Positions 25,918 to 35,930 are shown, counted from the first letter of the stretch. The stretch is 64,000 bases of DNA from Roseivirga sp. E12 (GCF_017592825.1 NZ_JAGFMD010000001.1:372001-436000); one strand, 5' to 3'. Translations and numbers: made by a program. Notes: generated from the letters alone by a model not told the origin.

Positions 25918-28320
25918 ATGCTCAAAAACTATTTCAATACCACAGTCAGATCGATAGGAAAGAATAAGCATTTTTCTTTCATCAACACAATAGGCTTGGC
26001 CATTGGGATGGCCGCTGTATTGGTAATTTTCCAATACGTGACATTCGAGTATAGTTTTGATAGATTTCACGAGAATAAGGATCAAATATATCGTTTGAAC
26101 CTAGGTCGACTTGATACTGGTGTGCCATCTAGTGCTACAAGTGCTGGAGTAATGGGGCCTATTTTGAAGGATAATTATGCTGGGATTAAATCTTTTGTCC
26201 GGTTAAGACAATTTCCTTCCTTGGTCGCTCATGAAGATAAAAGCATTTATGAGGAACACTTCTATTTTACGGACTCATCATTCTTTGAGGTTTTCTCTTT
26301 CAGGCTTTTAGAAGGTGATAAGCAGAATGTGCTACAAGAACCTAATACCATCGTCTTAACGGAGTCTTCTGCGCTTAGACTTTTTGGCAAGACAAGTGAA
26401 TTGATTGGTGAGTTGATCGAGGTTGATAACAGAATGTCATATAAGATCGATGGAGTAGTGGAAGATCCTCCTAAGAACTCTCATTTTAGCTTTTCTCATT
26501 TAGCATCCATTGCCTCCGTTGCTAATCACTACAATACACCCCTACGTACCTACCAATTCAATGAATGGTATGCTCATTATGTGCATACCTATTTTCAATT
26601 AGAGGAGAATGTAGATGTTGAGGCTCTGGGAGAATTGATCACTGATGCATCCAAAAAGCATTCAAACCCTGAGTACTATGAACTATATGGCACCAATATG
26701 GGGCTTTACTTACAAAGCTTGTCGGACATTCACCTGAACCCAATGTTCGGAGAACTAGGAGTTTCAGGTGATATAGACAACCTCTATATTCTGGCAAGTG
26801 CCGGAATCATAATTTTGCTCCTAGCCATGATCAATTACATCAATTTATCGACAGCACAGTCTATGAAGAGAGGTAAAGAGATGGCTTTAAGAAAGACATT
26901 AGGTGCCTCTAGAAATCAGCTAATCATGCAGTTCTTAATCCATTCCGTATTGCTTAGTCTTCTGTCTTTTGTTCTTGCTATTACGCTCTTGCAAACTCTA
27001 CAAGGATCATTGGTTCAGTTGCTAGGTTTGCCTGAGGAAGCTTTCTCTCTCTTTTATCAGAACTACTTGTTGGAAAGCATACTGTTGGTCTTGTCTATAG
27101 GATTACTCTCAGGGATTTATCCTGCGATTCGACTTTCATCTTCACAGCCAGCACACTTGTTTAGAGAGCAATCCTCTGGCAAACAAAAGTTTGTATTTAG
27201 GAAAGTTGTCATTTTTCTTCAATTCTCAATTTCAATAGCGCTGATATCCAGTACGATCATCGTTTTTTCTCAGGTTCAGTTCATGCAGCAACAGGAGTTG
27301 GGGCTTGATACCGAGCAAATACTACTATTACCTACATATGGCAATGATAATATTCATGATTCATATGATGTGTTTAGGCAGAGTTTAGAGGAGTTTTCAG
27401 ATGTCCAATCTTCAACCCTTGCCGAACTGTCCCCGGGGGAAAGCATTTTTGGGATAATCTCAAAGTTTGAGGGAATGGAGGGTAGTAAGTCTTTCGCGAC
27501 CATTGGTGTAGACTATGACTATCTAAAAACCTATGATATTGAGTTGATTGCAGGCAGAGATTTCTCGAGAGAAATTGTTACTGATACTGAAGAACGAGTA
27601 ATCATTAATAAAACCCTATGTGAAGAGCTGGGTTGGTCGGCTACAGAGGCTATCGGCAAAACCTTTGACTTTGGGGGAGATGGGACAACTCCTGGTTTCG
27701 TAATAGGAGTGGTTGACGACTTTCATTTTAATTCCTTAAAACAATCTATTCGACCAATTGCCATGGTCATTGCTCCAAATTTCTATCAGAAAATTGCCAT
27801 CAAGTTCAATTCGACAGACTTCTCCAGAACGATAGAAAACATTAGAGCTTCCTGGAACCAGGTTTATCCTCAATGGCCATTTGATTACAGCTTTGTAGAT
27901 GTAGAGTTTGATAATCAGTACAGCTCAGACCAAAGGTTTGGTAACCTGTTTCTCCTTTTCACCTTCTTAGGACTATTCATCGGAGCATTGGGAGTTTATG
28001 GTTTGGTTCAACTCATAACAGAATATAGAAGACGCGAATTAAGCATCAGGAAAGTACTTGGTGCCGAATTATGGAGGTTAGTCAGCTTACTTTCAAATGA
28101 GTATGTGAGTTTAATGGGATTGGCCTTTTTACTCAGTGCGCCATTGGTCTACTTTTTTATGAGCGAGTGGTTGACGGATTTTGCCTTTAAAGTTCAGATA
28201 AGCTGGTGGATGATCGGGTTGTCATTATTGGCCATAGCTTTTATCTGCTTCTGCACCATAGGATTGAAGATTTACCAAACAGCTAAATCTAACCCTGTAG
28301 ATCACCTTAGATATGAATAA
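25918..28320 (+). CDS. Orphan FtsX/MacB-type permease, array member 3
   Basis: 800 residues. The N-terminus MLKNYFNTTVRSIGKNK is almost the same as that of the 26-codon remnant at 28363. Signatures are KEMALRKTLGAS and RELSIRKVLGAE, with VVDDFHFNSLKQS in the second periplasmic domain and the terminal NPVDHLRYE. Eight predicted membrane helices, no ATPase domain. The 155 bp downstream contain the remnant gene before member 4. Confidence 0.9.
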   Translation: MLKNYFNTTVRSIGKNKHFSFINTIGLAIGMAAVLVIFQYVTFEYSFDRFHENKDQIYRLNLGRLDTGVPSSATSAGVMGPILKDNYAGIKSFVRLRQFPSLVAHEDKSIYEEHFYFTDSSFFEVFSFRLLEGDKQNVLQEPNTIVLTESSALRLFGKTSELIGELIEVDNRMSYKIDGVVEDPPKNSHFSFSHLASIASVANHYNTPLRTYQFNEWYAHYVHTYFQLEENVDVEALGELITDASKKHSNPEYYELYGTNMGLYLQSLSDIHLNPMFGELGVSGDIDNLYILASAGIIILLLAMINYINLSTAQSMKRGKEMALRKTLGASRNQLIMQFLIHSVLLSLLSFVLAITLLQTLQGSLVQLLGLPEEAFSLFYQNYLLESILLVLSIGLLSGIYPAIRLSSSQPAHLFREQSSGKQKFVFRKVVIFLQFSISIALISSTIIVFSQVQFMQQQELGLDTEQILLLPTYGNDNIHDSYDVFRQSLEEFSDVQSSTLAELSPGESIFGIISKFEGMEGSKSFATIGVDYDYLKTYDIELIAGRDFSREIVTDTEERVIINKTLCEELGWSATEAIGKTFDFGGDGTTPGFVIGVVDDFHFNSLKQSIRPIAMVIAPNFYQKIAIKFNSTDFSRTIENIRASWNQVYPQWPFDYSFVDVEFDNQYSSDQRFGNLFLLFTFLGLFIGALGVYGLVQLITEYRRRELSIRKVLGAELWRLVSLLSNEYVSLMGLAFLLSAPLVYFFMSEWLTDFAFKVQISWWMIGLSLLAIAFICFCTIGLKIYQTAKSNPVDHLRYE

Positions 28321-28362
28321 TAATCAACGGAACATTAAAAAGGACAGAAGAAATTAGGAACA

Positions 28363-28443
28363 ATGCTCAAGAACTATTTTAAAACAACACTACGGTCAAT
28401 CATCATCAAGAATCCTTCAGATGTATTAAGAATAGAAAATTAA
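28363..28443 (+). pseudogene. Remnant of an eighth permease: start and end of the gene joined in frame
   Basis: A 26-codon ORF runs from ATG 28363 to TAA 28441-28443. Residues 1-12 are MLKNYFKTTLRS, matching the first residues of member 3 (MLKNYFNTTVRS, 10 of 12). Residues 16-25 are KNPSDVLRIE, matching the conserved last residues of every permease here (NPVDHLRYE, NPADSLRYE, NPAEILRSE). Everything between, about 770 codons, is missing. The join falls in a run ATCATCATC, which suggests deletion by slippage between short repeats. The start, frame and stop are all intact, so a 26-residue peptide could still be made. Confidence 0.85.
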
Positions 28444-28475
28444 AAGGTCATCAAAAACTCTAAAAACAACTAAAC

Positions 28476-30923
28476 ATGTATAAAAACTATATAAAAACTA
28501 CTCTCAGATCGCTCAAGAAAAACAGACTGTTTTCTCTGATTAATATTTTCGGCCTTGCTGCTGGTATTGCAGCCTCGGTATTCATACTTCAGTACGCATT
28601 TTTCGAACTTAACTTCGACCGGTTTCATAAGAATTCTTCTAACGTCTATCGCGTAATGAACGAACGATTTGAAGGCGAGCGTTTGATTCAGAGGGGTCAG
28701 ATTACTTACTCAGCGGTAGGCAAGCAAATGTTTGAAGATTACCCTGAAGTAGTCGACTATTTCACGCTCAGCACTTTCGGTCAAAATGTAATTGAGCATA
28801 ATCAGAATCCAGTAAAAATACCTTTTAGCATCTTGGTAGAGCCTAGCTTCTTCGAGATGTTTTCATTTAATGTGATTGCAGGCAATCCCAAAGAAGTGTT
28901 CGATCAGAAGCGTAAAATGGTAGTCTCTGAAGACGTAGCAAAACGTCTATTTCAATCAGATGAAGGCAATTGGGATAAGTATATAGGAGAGATCATTAGA
29001 ATGGGTTCCAGCAGGATGGAATACGAATTAGTGGGTATTCTGGAAGATGCACCTCCTAACTCCAGCCTTCAATATGAAGTCATCTTATCGAGAGCTACTA
29101 CTTTCGATTTTTCTCCACAGGCTGAGTTTGGCTGGCTTGGATCAGATTACTTCCATTATGTGCAACTAGATGAGCGTGCTGACCCAGCGTCTTTGGTTCA
29201 AAAGTTTGAAGACTTCAGTAACAAGTATTTCAAAGGGAATCAGGTTACGGGGACTTACGAGAAGTTTCACCTGCAGCCCTTGGAGGATGTATATCTATAT
29301 TCAGACTATGAGTATGAGAACCATCAGACTTCAGATGGTAGCATGGTTTGGATTCTAATTCTGATTGCCGCTTTTATCTTGATAATGGCCTGGATTAACT
29401 ATATCAATCTTACCACTTCTAAGTCATTGCAACGTGCCAAAGAGGTAGGGGTAAGAAAGGTAGTGGGGGCAACCAAAAAACAGTTGGTTATCCAGTTCTT
29501 AATGGAGTCCCTCACGCTGAATTTTCTTGCTTTCATTTTGGCAATAACTCTGGTTCAAGTTTTTCAAAATTCCTTCAATTTGCTTGTAGAGAGAGAATTA
29601 GGCCTTATTGATTTTTTGTCTTCACAGCTTTATGGTACTCCGGTATTCCTTTGGTTGTTTGGTACGCTGCTTCTAGGATCTTTTCTTTCAGGTGTTTATC
29701 CAGCTTTTATTCTTGCTGCTTTTAATCCTTCACAATCTCTCAAGGGTCAGTTTGCTAAAAGCTCCAAAGGCCAGCTTTTAAGAAAGACACTCGTAGTATT
29801 TCAGTTTGCCCTTTCAATTGCATTAATAGCCGGGACAGTTCTGGTGTATCAACAAACGACTTTCATGCGAAATCAAGACTTAGGTGTGAACATGGAACGC
29901 GTCTTGACAGTAGAGGGCCCTGCGTTAACTAATATGGATACCACGTTTGTCGAAAGAATTCAACAGTTCTCGAACAAGCTTGAACAAAATTCACGAATTG
30001 AAAAAGTAGGTACTTCAGCGTCTGTTTTAGGTAGTCGTTTGCCGCGGACCTTTAATGTGAGAACTAGCCCTGAAGGTGAGGGAACTATGCTAAATAGAAT
30101 CAATGCAAACTTTGGTTTTCTGGATGTATACAAGATTGAAATCATAGCTGGTCGAAATTTTATACCAAGTGATCATCACAGAGAATTCAGCCTTATCAAA
30201 GGAGTGATTTTGAATGAAAAGGCATCTCAACTGTTAGGCTTTGAGAGTGCTCAGGACGCTGTTAATAAGAAACTGACCTTCTTTGGTCGCGACTGGGAAA
30301 TAATAGGAGTAACTGCTGATTTCCATCATCGCTCGTTAAAGTCTTCTATTGAACCATTAATGGTTTCTCCATTTTATAATGGGGGTGATGACACCTACCA
30401 CATCCGTATTGATGATTCGAACCTTCCAGAGACTATCGAATACATCTCACAAACATTTGATGAGTTTTTCCCTAATGACATCTTTGAATATAACTTCATG
30501 GATGCTCGGTTCGATAATCAGTACAAGGCAGATCAGCAGTTTGGTAAAATCTTCAACATTTTCTCTTTGCTGGCCATTGCAATTGCTTGTTTGGGCCTAT
30601 TCGGTCTAGCGGGTTATACGGCAATCCAGAAGACCAAGGAAATAGGTATTAGGAAGGTGTTAGGTGCATCGATAACCAATATTTTGCATATGCTGTCAAA
30701 AGAGTTCTTCCTACTTATCCTTCTGGCAAGTGTCATTGGCTTACCATTGATATTCTTAGGTGCTCGACTTTGGTTGGCAGGTTATGAGTATCAAACGGAC
30801 ATTGGTACAGCGTTCTTCTTGTTGCCAGTAATGGTTGTACTGTTTGTGGCAGCAACGATCATTTTTGGGCAGAGTATGAAAACCGCGCAGTCCAACCCAG
30901 TAAAATCACTCAGACAAGATTAA
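28476..30923 (+). CDS. Orphan FtsX/MacB-type permease, array member 4
   Basis: 815 residues. The first FtsX core has AWINYINLTTSKSLQRAKEV, then GVRKVVGATKKQL; the second has KEIGIRKVLGAS; the end is NPVKSLRQD. Its first half resembles members 5 and 7 (shared INLTTSK/INLSTSK/INLSTAR and QFLMES stretches) more than members 1-3, suggesting a later duplication. It follows the remnant ORF by 32 bases and precedes member 5 by 17. Eight helices and two periplasmic domains; no ATP-binding domain. Confidence 0.9.
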   Translation: MYKNYIKTTLRSLKKNRLFSLINIFGLAAGIAASVFILQYAFFELNFDRFHKNSSNVYRVMNERFEGERLIQRGQITYSAVGKQMFEDYPEVVDYFTLSTFGQNVIEHNQNPVKIPFSILVEPSFFEMFSFNVIAGNPKEVFDQKRKMVVSEDVAKRLFQSDEGNWDKYIGEIIRMGSSRMEYELVGILEDAPPNSSLQYEVILSRATTFDFSPQAEFGWLGSDYFHYVQLDERADPASLVQKFEDFSNKYFKGNQVTGTYEKFHLQPLEDVYLYSDYEYENHQTSDGSMVWILILIAAFILIMAWINYINLTTSKSLQRAKEVGVRKVVGATKKQLVIQFLMESLTLNFLAFILAITLVQVFQNSFNLLVERELGLIDFLSSQLYGTPVFLWLFGTLLLGSFLSGVYPAFILAAFNPSQSLKGQFAKSSKGQLLRKTLVVFQFALSIALIAGTVLVYQQTTFMRNQDLGVNMERVLTVEGPALTNMDTTFVERIQQFSNKLEQNSRIEKVGTSASVLGSRLPRTFNVRTSPEGEGTMLNRINANFGFLDVYKIEIIAGRNFIPSDHHREFSLIKGVILNEKASQLLGFESAQDAVNKKLTFFGRDWEIIGVTADFHHRSLKSSIEPLMVSPFYNGGDDTYHIRIDDSNLPETIEYISQTFDEFFPNDIFEYNFMDARFDNQYKADQQFGKIFNIFSLLAIAIACLGLFGLAGYTAIQKTKEIGIRKVLGASITNILHMLSKEFFLLILLASVIGLPLIFLGARLWLAGYEYQTDIGTAFFLLPVMVVLFVAATIIFGQSMKTAQSNPVKSLRQD

Positions 30924-30940
30924 ACTTAAAACTCAAAATC

Positions 30941-33358
30941 ATGGTCATCTCGAACATTCGTTTCGCTTTTAGGCAACTCAATAAAAACAAAGTGTTTACC
31001 ATCGTCAATGTGGTGGGGCTGGCGCTTTCAATGGTTGCTTGCCTCTTGATCTTTAAGTATGTCAGTTTTGAAAAAAGCTATGATGCCTATCATGAAGAAG
31101 CTGAAGATATCTATAGGATATACCGAATAGCCGATGGTGAAGATCCAGACGATGGTGTGGCTTCAATCTTTCCTGGTATAACACCATTGCTTAAGAGAGA
31201 AATCCCCGAATTTGAGTATGTAACTAGGGTTATTGGTTCCGATAAAATGTTTCAATCCTTCGCTTTTACACATTTTTCGAGTGAGGGGAAAGCCAATACC
31301 TTCAACATGCCAAAGGCATTTTTTGCCGATCATGATGCACTTGACATTTTCAAACTCAACTGGCTTGAAGGACAGAATTCGCGTTCCTTACAAAATCCTA
31401 ACGAGCTGGTCATTTCACAGTCTTTCGCAAAGCGATTCTTTGGGGATGCAGAAGCAGTAGGTCAGGTATTAAGGTTCAAGAACATGGAAGTCGATTACCT
31501 GGTGACAGGTGTATTTGAGAATGTTCCCGAAAACAGTCACTTTAAATTCAATGTCCTGTGCTCATTCAGTTCACTTCCAGAAGAGTGGGAGCTAGATACG
31601 TCATTTGGTTGGGGTAACTTCTATACCTATGCCAAGCTGGTAGACAATTCGGACTTGGTTTCTTTAGAACCGAAAATGAATGATTTAATCAGTCAGCACG
31701 GAGAGACGTGGTATAAGGAAGAGGGCATTTATTTTAAATTTCAAAACATACCGGATATTCATTTAACGTCACATCACAGTTACGAATTAGAGGCCAACGG
31801 GAATAAATCTACTGTGCTGTTTCTTTCCATTATCGGAGTTTTCATTATGGTGATTGCCTGGGTCAACTACATTAATTTGAGCACATCAAAGTTGGTAGAA
31901 AGAGCAAAGGAGGTAGGCATTCGGAAGGTAATGGGCGGCTATCGCAGACAGTTGATTGGTCAGTTTTTGTCTGAGTCTTTGTTGGTCAATCTATTTGCAC
32001 TGGTTTTGGCGTTGACAGCCCTTCAGCTTAGCCGAAACTTTTTCGAATCATTGATCGGAATCGAAGTCAACTATTTTTCAGGTAACGATCTCAACGTGAC
32101 TTTAGGATTTGCTGTGCTGTTCTGCCTTGGCTCTTTGCTTTTCGGTTTATATCCGGCTGTCTTGTTCTCAGGTCAGAAAATAAGTAGTGTTTTAAAGGGA
32201 AAGTCGAAGGTGAGCAAGTCTGGGCTTCAATTGAGAAGAGGCTTAACTGTCTTCCAATATGTGATTGCTGTAGTACTCATTCTGGGTACAGTAGTGGTTA
32301 AGTCTCAGTTAGAATTTATTCAAAAAGAGTCCCTAGGAATGAATATTGACAGGACTTTGATTGTGAAAAAACCATTTGTCGAACAAGAGAATAGGTCTTC
32401 TAGTAAATCAACCTTTATCAATAAGGTGAGACAGATGAGCGATATCAGCGCTATAAGTGCCTCCTCAGAAATTCCAGGTTATGAAATTTCTAGAATGAGA
32501 TGGGTTGCCTTAGGACCTGATGCTGATGATAAATCTCTTTATGCCAAAGATCTGGCGATAGATGATTCTTTTGTCGATTTATATCAAATTGAAGTGCTGT
32601 ACGGACGGAATTTTTCAACAGATTTTGCTGATTCAACTTCAGTAATTTTGAGTCTTTCGGCTGCAGAACATCTGTTGGGATCAGAGGACTTAGAGAAATG
32701 GATTAACCAAACCATCTATTATGAAACGGCTCCTTATCGCTTGGTAGGAATAGTCGATGACATTAGTCAAGAATCGCTAAAGGCAAATGCAAAGCCTCAT
32801 ATATATACGTATCGCGATCGTGATAAATTTTACTCGATTAAGGTCGATGCTTCTGATGTTGGCGCTACAATTGAACGAGTACAAAGTGCATTTAATATGA
32901 GTTTTGCTTCTAGCCATTTCGACTATTTCTTTTTGGATGCTTATTTTGATAGACAGTACAAGGCAGATCGCCTATTTGGACAGATCTTTAGTTTTTTCTC
33001 ATTATTAGCGATTGTTATTACCTCCCTAGGCTTATTCGGACTATCTCTTTATAACATCGGTCAGCGATCTCGAGAGGTTAGTATTAGAAAGGTACTTGGT
33101 GCTTCTGTCAATAGTATATTCTATTTATTGACCAAGGAATACATACTATTGATGCTATTAGCATCGATAATCGCTATGCCAATTGGGTACTACTTCGTAG
33201 ATCAATGGCTCAATGCCTTTGCCAGTAGAACGACATTATCGTGGACGCTTTTCCTACTTCCCGTCCTAATTGTTTCTGTACTAACTCTTCTGACGGTTTT
33301 GTATCAGGTAATAAAGACTGTGTTTGCCAACCCTGCCGATTCACTTCGGTACGAATAG
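30941..33358 (+). CDS. Orphan FtsX/MacB-type permease, array member 5
   Basis: 805 residues. Signatures are KEVGIRKVMGGYRRQ in the first core, where the usual GA is GG, and REVSIRKVLGAS in the second. The end is NPADSLRYE. The layout is the array standard: N-terminal helix, MacB_PCD-like domain, FtsX core, helix, second periplasmic domain, FtsX core. It starts 17 bases after member 4. The 44-bp gap to member 6 has no visible promoter or terminator, so transcription probably continues. Confidence 0.9.
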   Translation: MVISNIRFAFRQLNKNKVFTIVNVVGLALSMVACLLIFKYVSFEKSYDAYHEEAEDIYRIYRIADGEDPDDGVASIFPGITPLLKREIPEFEYVTRVIGSDKMFQSFAFTHFSSEGKANTFNMPKAFFADHDALDIFKLNWLEGQNSRSLQNPNELVISQSFAKRFFGDAEAVGQVLRFKNMEVDYLVTGVFENVPENSHFKFNVLCSFSSLPEEWELDTSFGWGNFYTYAKLVDNSDLVSLEPKMNDLISQHGETWYKEEGIYFKFQNIPDIHLTSHHSYELEANGNKSTVLFLSIIGVFIMVIAWVNYINLSTSKLVERAKEVGIRKVMGGYRRQLIGQFLSESLLVNLFALVLALTALQLSRNFFESLIGIEVNYFSGNDLNVTLGFAVLFCLGSLLFGLYPAVLFSGQKISSVLKGKSKVSKSGLQLRRGLTVFQYVIAVVLILGTVVVKSQLEFIQKESLGMNIDRTLIVKKPFVEQENRSSSKSTFINKVRQMSDISAISASSEIPGYEISRMRWVALGPDADDKSLYAKDLAIDDSFVDLYQIEVLYGRNFSTDFADSTSVILSLSAAEHLLGSEDLEKWINQTIYYETAPYRLVGIVDDISQESLKANAKPHIYTYRDRDKFYSIKVDASDVGATIERVQSAFNMSFASSHFDYFFLDAYFDRQYKADRLFGQIFSFFSLLAIVITSLGLFGLSLYNIGQRSREVSIRKVLGASVNSIFYLLTKEYILLMLLASIIAMPIGYYFVDQWLNAFASRTTLSWTLFLLPVLIVSVLTLLTVLYQVIKTVFANPADSLRYE

Positions 33359-33402
33359 TCACAAATTTATTTATAGCAAGTCTCTAAGCTAATAGCACTC
33401 TC

Positions 33403-35817
33403 ATGATCAAGAATTACTTTTCTATAGTTCTCAGAAGTCTCAAGAAGAAGAAAGTCTTTGCTTTTATTAATATCTGTGGCTTAGCGATTGGTATTTGTGC
33501 CTTCCTGCTGATTTTAGATTTTATTTCGTTCGAAAATAGCTTCGATAATTTTCATCAGAAGGGCGATAGAATTTATCGTGTTCAATATGAAAAGATCAGT
33601 GCCGATCGTCATGACAAAAGTGCTGGTTTGGCGGCAGGTGGTGGTCCAGCATTAATGGAAGCCTACCCGGAGGTTGAGACTTTCAGTAAAATATGGGGTA
33701 CAAACCATATGGTTAACCTCATAAAAGTCAATGATGAACCCTTTGAGTCAGAGAAACTCTTTTATGCAGATAGTAGTTTCTTTGAGTTATTTGACTTTGA
33801 CTTTCTGGCAGGCAATAGAATGACTGTTCTTGATGAGGTTAACTCAATTGTCATCACCGAAAGTGCTGCTGAGAGGTTTTTTGGTAGAAAAGATGTGTTA
33901 AATGAGGCAGTCTATCTTCAGAATGGGATGACCAACGTAGTGGTCAAGGTAACCGGTATTTTGAAAGACTTACCTGCAAATACGCATTTCGATTTTGAAG
34001 TATTAGTGTCCTTCGAGTCACTGGTAAATGCAACGGAGACGGCTGCCAATTCTTTCGGATGGAATGCCTTTCCAACCTATCTTTTGCTGAAGGAAGGAGT
34101 GGACCCTTCAATACTAGAAGCTAAGTTTCCTGATTTTATCGAAACGCACTATCAAAATGCAATTGGTCAAGGCATTCAACCTCTTTATAAGCTTAGATCA
34201 CTAGAAGACATTTACCTGCATTCAAATGTACGGTTCGAGGTTGGCCCAACTGGCAGTTATCAGGTACTTCAGATTCTGACAGGAATTTCTGTCTTCATCA
34301 TCATCCTTGCTTACTTTAATTACATCAACATTACCACTGCTCAGGCCTTAGATAGAGCTAAAGAAGTAGGAGTGAGAAAGGCAGCAGGCGCGAATAAAGC
34401 ACAGTTATTCACACAGTTTATGGTGGAGTCGTTCTTCTTTAATTTTTTAAGCATGGCAGCAGGGTTCACCCTGATGCAAGTCTCCAAGCCTTTATTCACA
34501 GAGGTCATAGGGAAGGAATTTCCCATTGGTCTCACATTCAGTACTGCTCAATTTTTAGCACTCATAATCATTCTTGTAATGGGCACCTTGTTCTCTGGGC
34601 TTTACCCAGCTTGGATTCTGTCTAAACTTAAGACCTCTGAAGTGTTACGAGGAAAGACAAATGTACGGGGAAGGTCAGGGTTTTTAAGAAAGAGCTTAGT
34701 GGTGGTACAGTTTAGCATCTTATGTTTTCTTTTGGTAGGTAGTCTCGCTGTTAGAGAGCAAATTCAATATATGCTCAATGCGGATTTGGGCTTCGACCCA
34801 AATCAAGTTTTGGTAATCAAAGGTCCAGCTGCCGGTGGAAACACCAATTTGGACACCAAGCTACAGAGCTTCATGGCAAGGCTAGAGTCAACTCCTCAGG
34901 TTATTGAAGCTTCTCATTCGACTGTTGTTCCTGGAAAAGAAATCTCCTGGATTAATAACGATGTAAGGAGGGAAGGGGCATCAGAAAGCGAGTCTGCTTC
35001 TATCCATTTTATCGGAGTAAGTGATAACTATCTCAATACACTGGACTTAAAACTACTAGCAGGTAGAAATTTTGATAAAGAAATCTTGAGTGACACAGGT
35101 AGCATTCTGTTGAGCAATTCAGCCTTAAAAGCGCTTGGGTTCACTTCACCTGAGCAAGCCATTGATCAGAAAGTAATGACCTTCGGAGAAAGACGTGTTA
35201 TTGGTGTAGTCGATGATTATATGCAAGAATCGTTTAAGAAGGGCTATAATGCTACAGCTTACCTGTTGGCACCTTGGGCCAATAATTATTTCAGTCTAAA
35301 GATTTCTGCAGGCAATGCACAGGGTGTAACAGAGTCTTTGGAGAAAATTTACCGAGAACATTTTGCCGGTAATCCATTCGAATATTTCTTCCTAGATGAG
35401 TTCTTTCAAAGACAGTTCGAGGAAGACAGGACATTTGCTAAAACCTTCAACCTATTTACGCTTTTGGGCATTTGGATCTCCTGCCTGGGGCTTATCGGTC
35501 TCACGCTTCATGCTGTATCACTGAGAAGAAAGGAGATAGGTATTAGAAAGGTATTAGGTGCAAAACTTCTAAATGTTGTTGTTCTAGTCTCAGGCAAGCT
35601 TATTTACCCTATTGTCATTGCAGTAGTACTGAGTATCCCAGTCACCTATTATTTGGTAAACCAATGGCTACAGAATTACACTTTTGCTACTAACTTGGGA
35701 CCTACGGTGTTTATTCTTCCGGTTTTAGCGATAGTTCTGCTTACCTTAATAACTACTTCAATACTTTCGATCAGAACGGGGCTCAAAAACCCTGTAGATT
35801 CGCTACGGTATGAGTGA
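33403..35817 (+). CDS. Orphan FtsX/MacB-type permease, array member 6
   Basis: 804 residues. Signatures are KEVGVRKAAGANKAQL and KEIGIRKVLGAK; the end is NPVDSLRYE. The second periplasmic domain has GVVDDYMQESFKKG in place of the DFHxxSL pattern of its relatives. Eight membrane helices, no ATPase domain. It is followed by a 143-bp gap that contains the second pair of dyad sites and a sigma-54 promoter, so member 7 can be expressed separately. Confidence 0.9.
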   Translation: MIKNYFSIVLRSLKKKKVFAFINICGLAIGICAFLLILDFISFENSFDNFHQKGDRIYRVQYEKISADRHDKSAGLAAGGGPALMEAYPEVETFSKIWGTNHMVNLIKVNDEPFESEKLFYADSSFFELFDFDFLAGNRMTVLDEVNSIVITESAAERFFGRKDVLNEAVYLQNGMTNVVVKVTGILKDLPANTHFDFEVLVSFESLVNATETAANSFGWNAFPTYLLLKEGVDPSILEAKFPDFIETHYQNAIGQGIQPLYKLRSLEDIYLHSNVRFEVGPTGSYQVLQILTGISVFIIILAYFNYINITTAQALDRAKEVGVRKAAGANKAQLFTQFMVESFFFNFLSMAAGFTLMQVSKPLFTEVIGKEFPIGLTFSTAQFLALIIILVMGTLFSGLYPAWILSKLKTSEVLRGKTNVRGRSGFLRKSLVVVQFSILCFLLVGSLAVREQIQYMLNADLGFDPNQVLVIKGPAAGGNTNLDTKLQSFMARLESTPQVIEASHSTVVPGKEISWINNDVRREGASESESASIHFIGVSDNYLNTLDLKLLAGRNFDKEILSDTGSILLSNSALKALGFTSPEQAIDQKVMTFGERRVIGVVDDYMQESFKKGYNATAYLLAPWANNYFSLKISAGNAQGVTESLEKIYREHFAGNPFEYFFLDEFFQRQFEEDRTFAKTFNLFTLLGIWISCLGLIGLTLHAVSLRRKEIGIRKVLGAKLLNVVVLVSGKLIYPIVIAVVLSIPVTYYLVNQWLQNYTFATNLGPTVFILPVLAIVLLTLITTSILSIRTGLKNPVDSLRYE

Positions 35818-35824
35818 TTGATTC

Positions 35825-35860
35825 GTGTCATCATGAAACAAAAGTGTGTCATCATGATAC
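35825..35860. promoter_or_regulatory. Second pair of 15-bp dyads, probable enhancer sites
   Basis: GTGTCA-TCA-TGAAAC at 35825-35839 (one mismatch) and GTGTCA-TCA-TGATAC at 35846-35860 (exact) repeat the motif found at 20940-20977. Centres are 21 bp apart, two helical turns. They lie about 55-90 bp upstream of the -24/-12 promoter at 35915, right for a sigma-54 activator. Confidence 0.75.
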
Positions 35861-35914
35861 GCTTTTTTTAATCCATTATATCTTAAGTGTTTGAAAATGA
35901 GTGTTATAGTGTTT

Positions 35915-35930
35915 TGGTACAGGCATTGCA
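35915..35930 (+). promoter_or_regulatory. Sigma-54 (-24/-12) promoter for permease 7
   Basis: TGGTACAGGCATTGCA matches TGGCACRNNNNTTGCW at all but one position (T for C), with GG at 35916-35917 and GC at 35928-35929 separated by exactly 10 bases. Transcription would start near 35941. That excludes the upstream TTG at 35937 as the start of permease 7 and supports ATG 35961. Confidence 0.82.
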
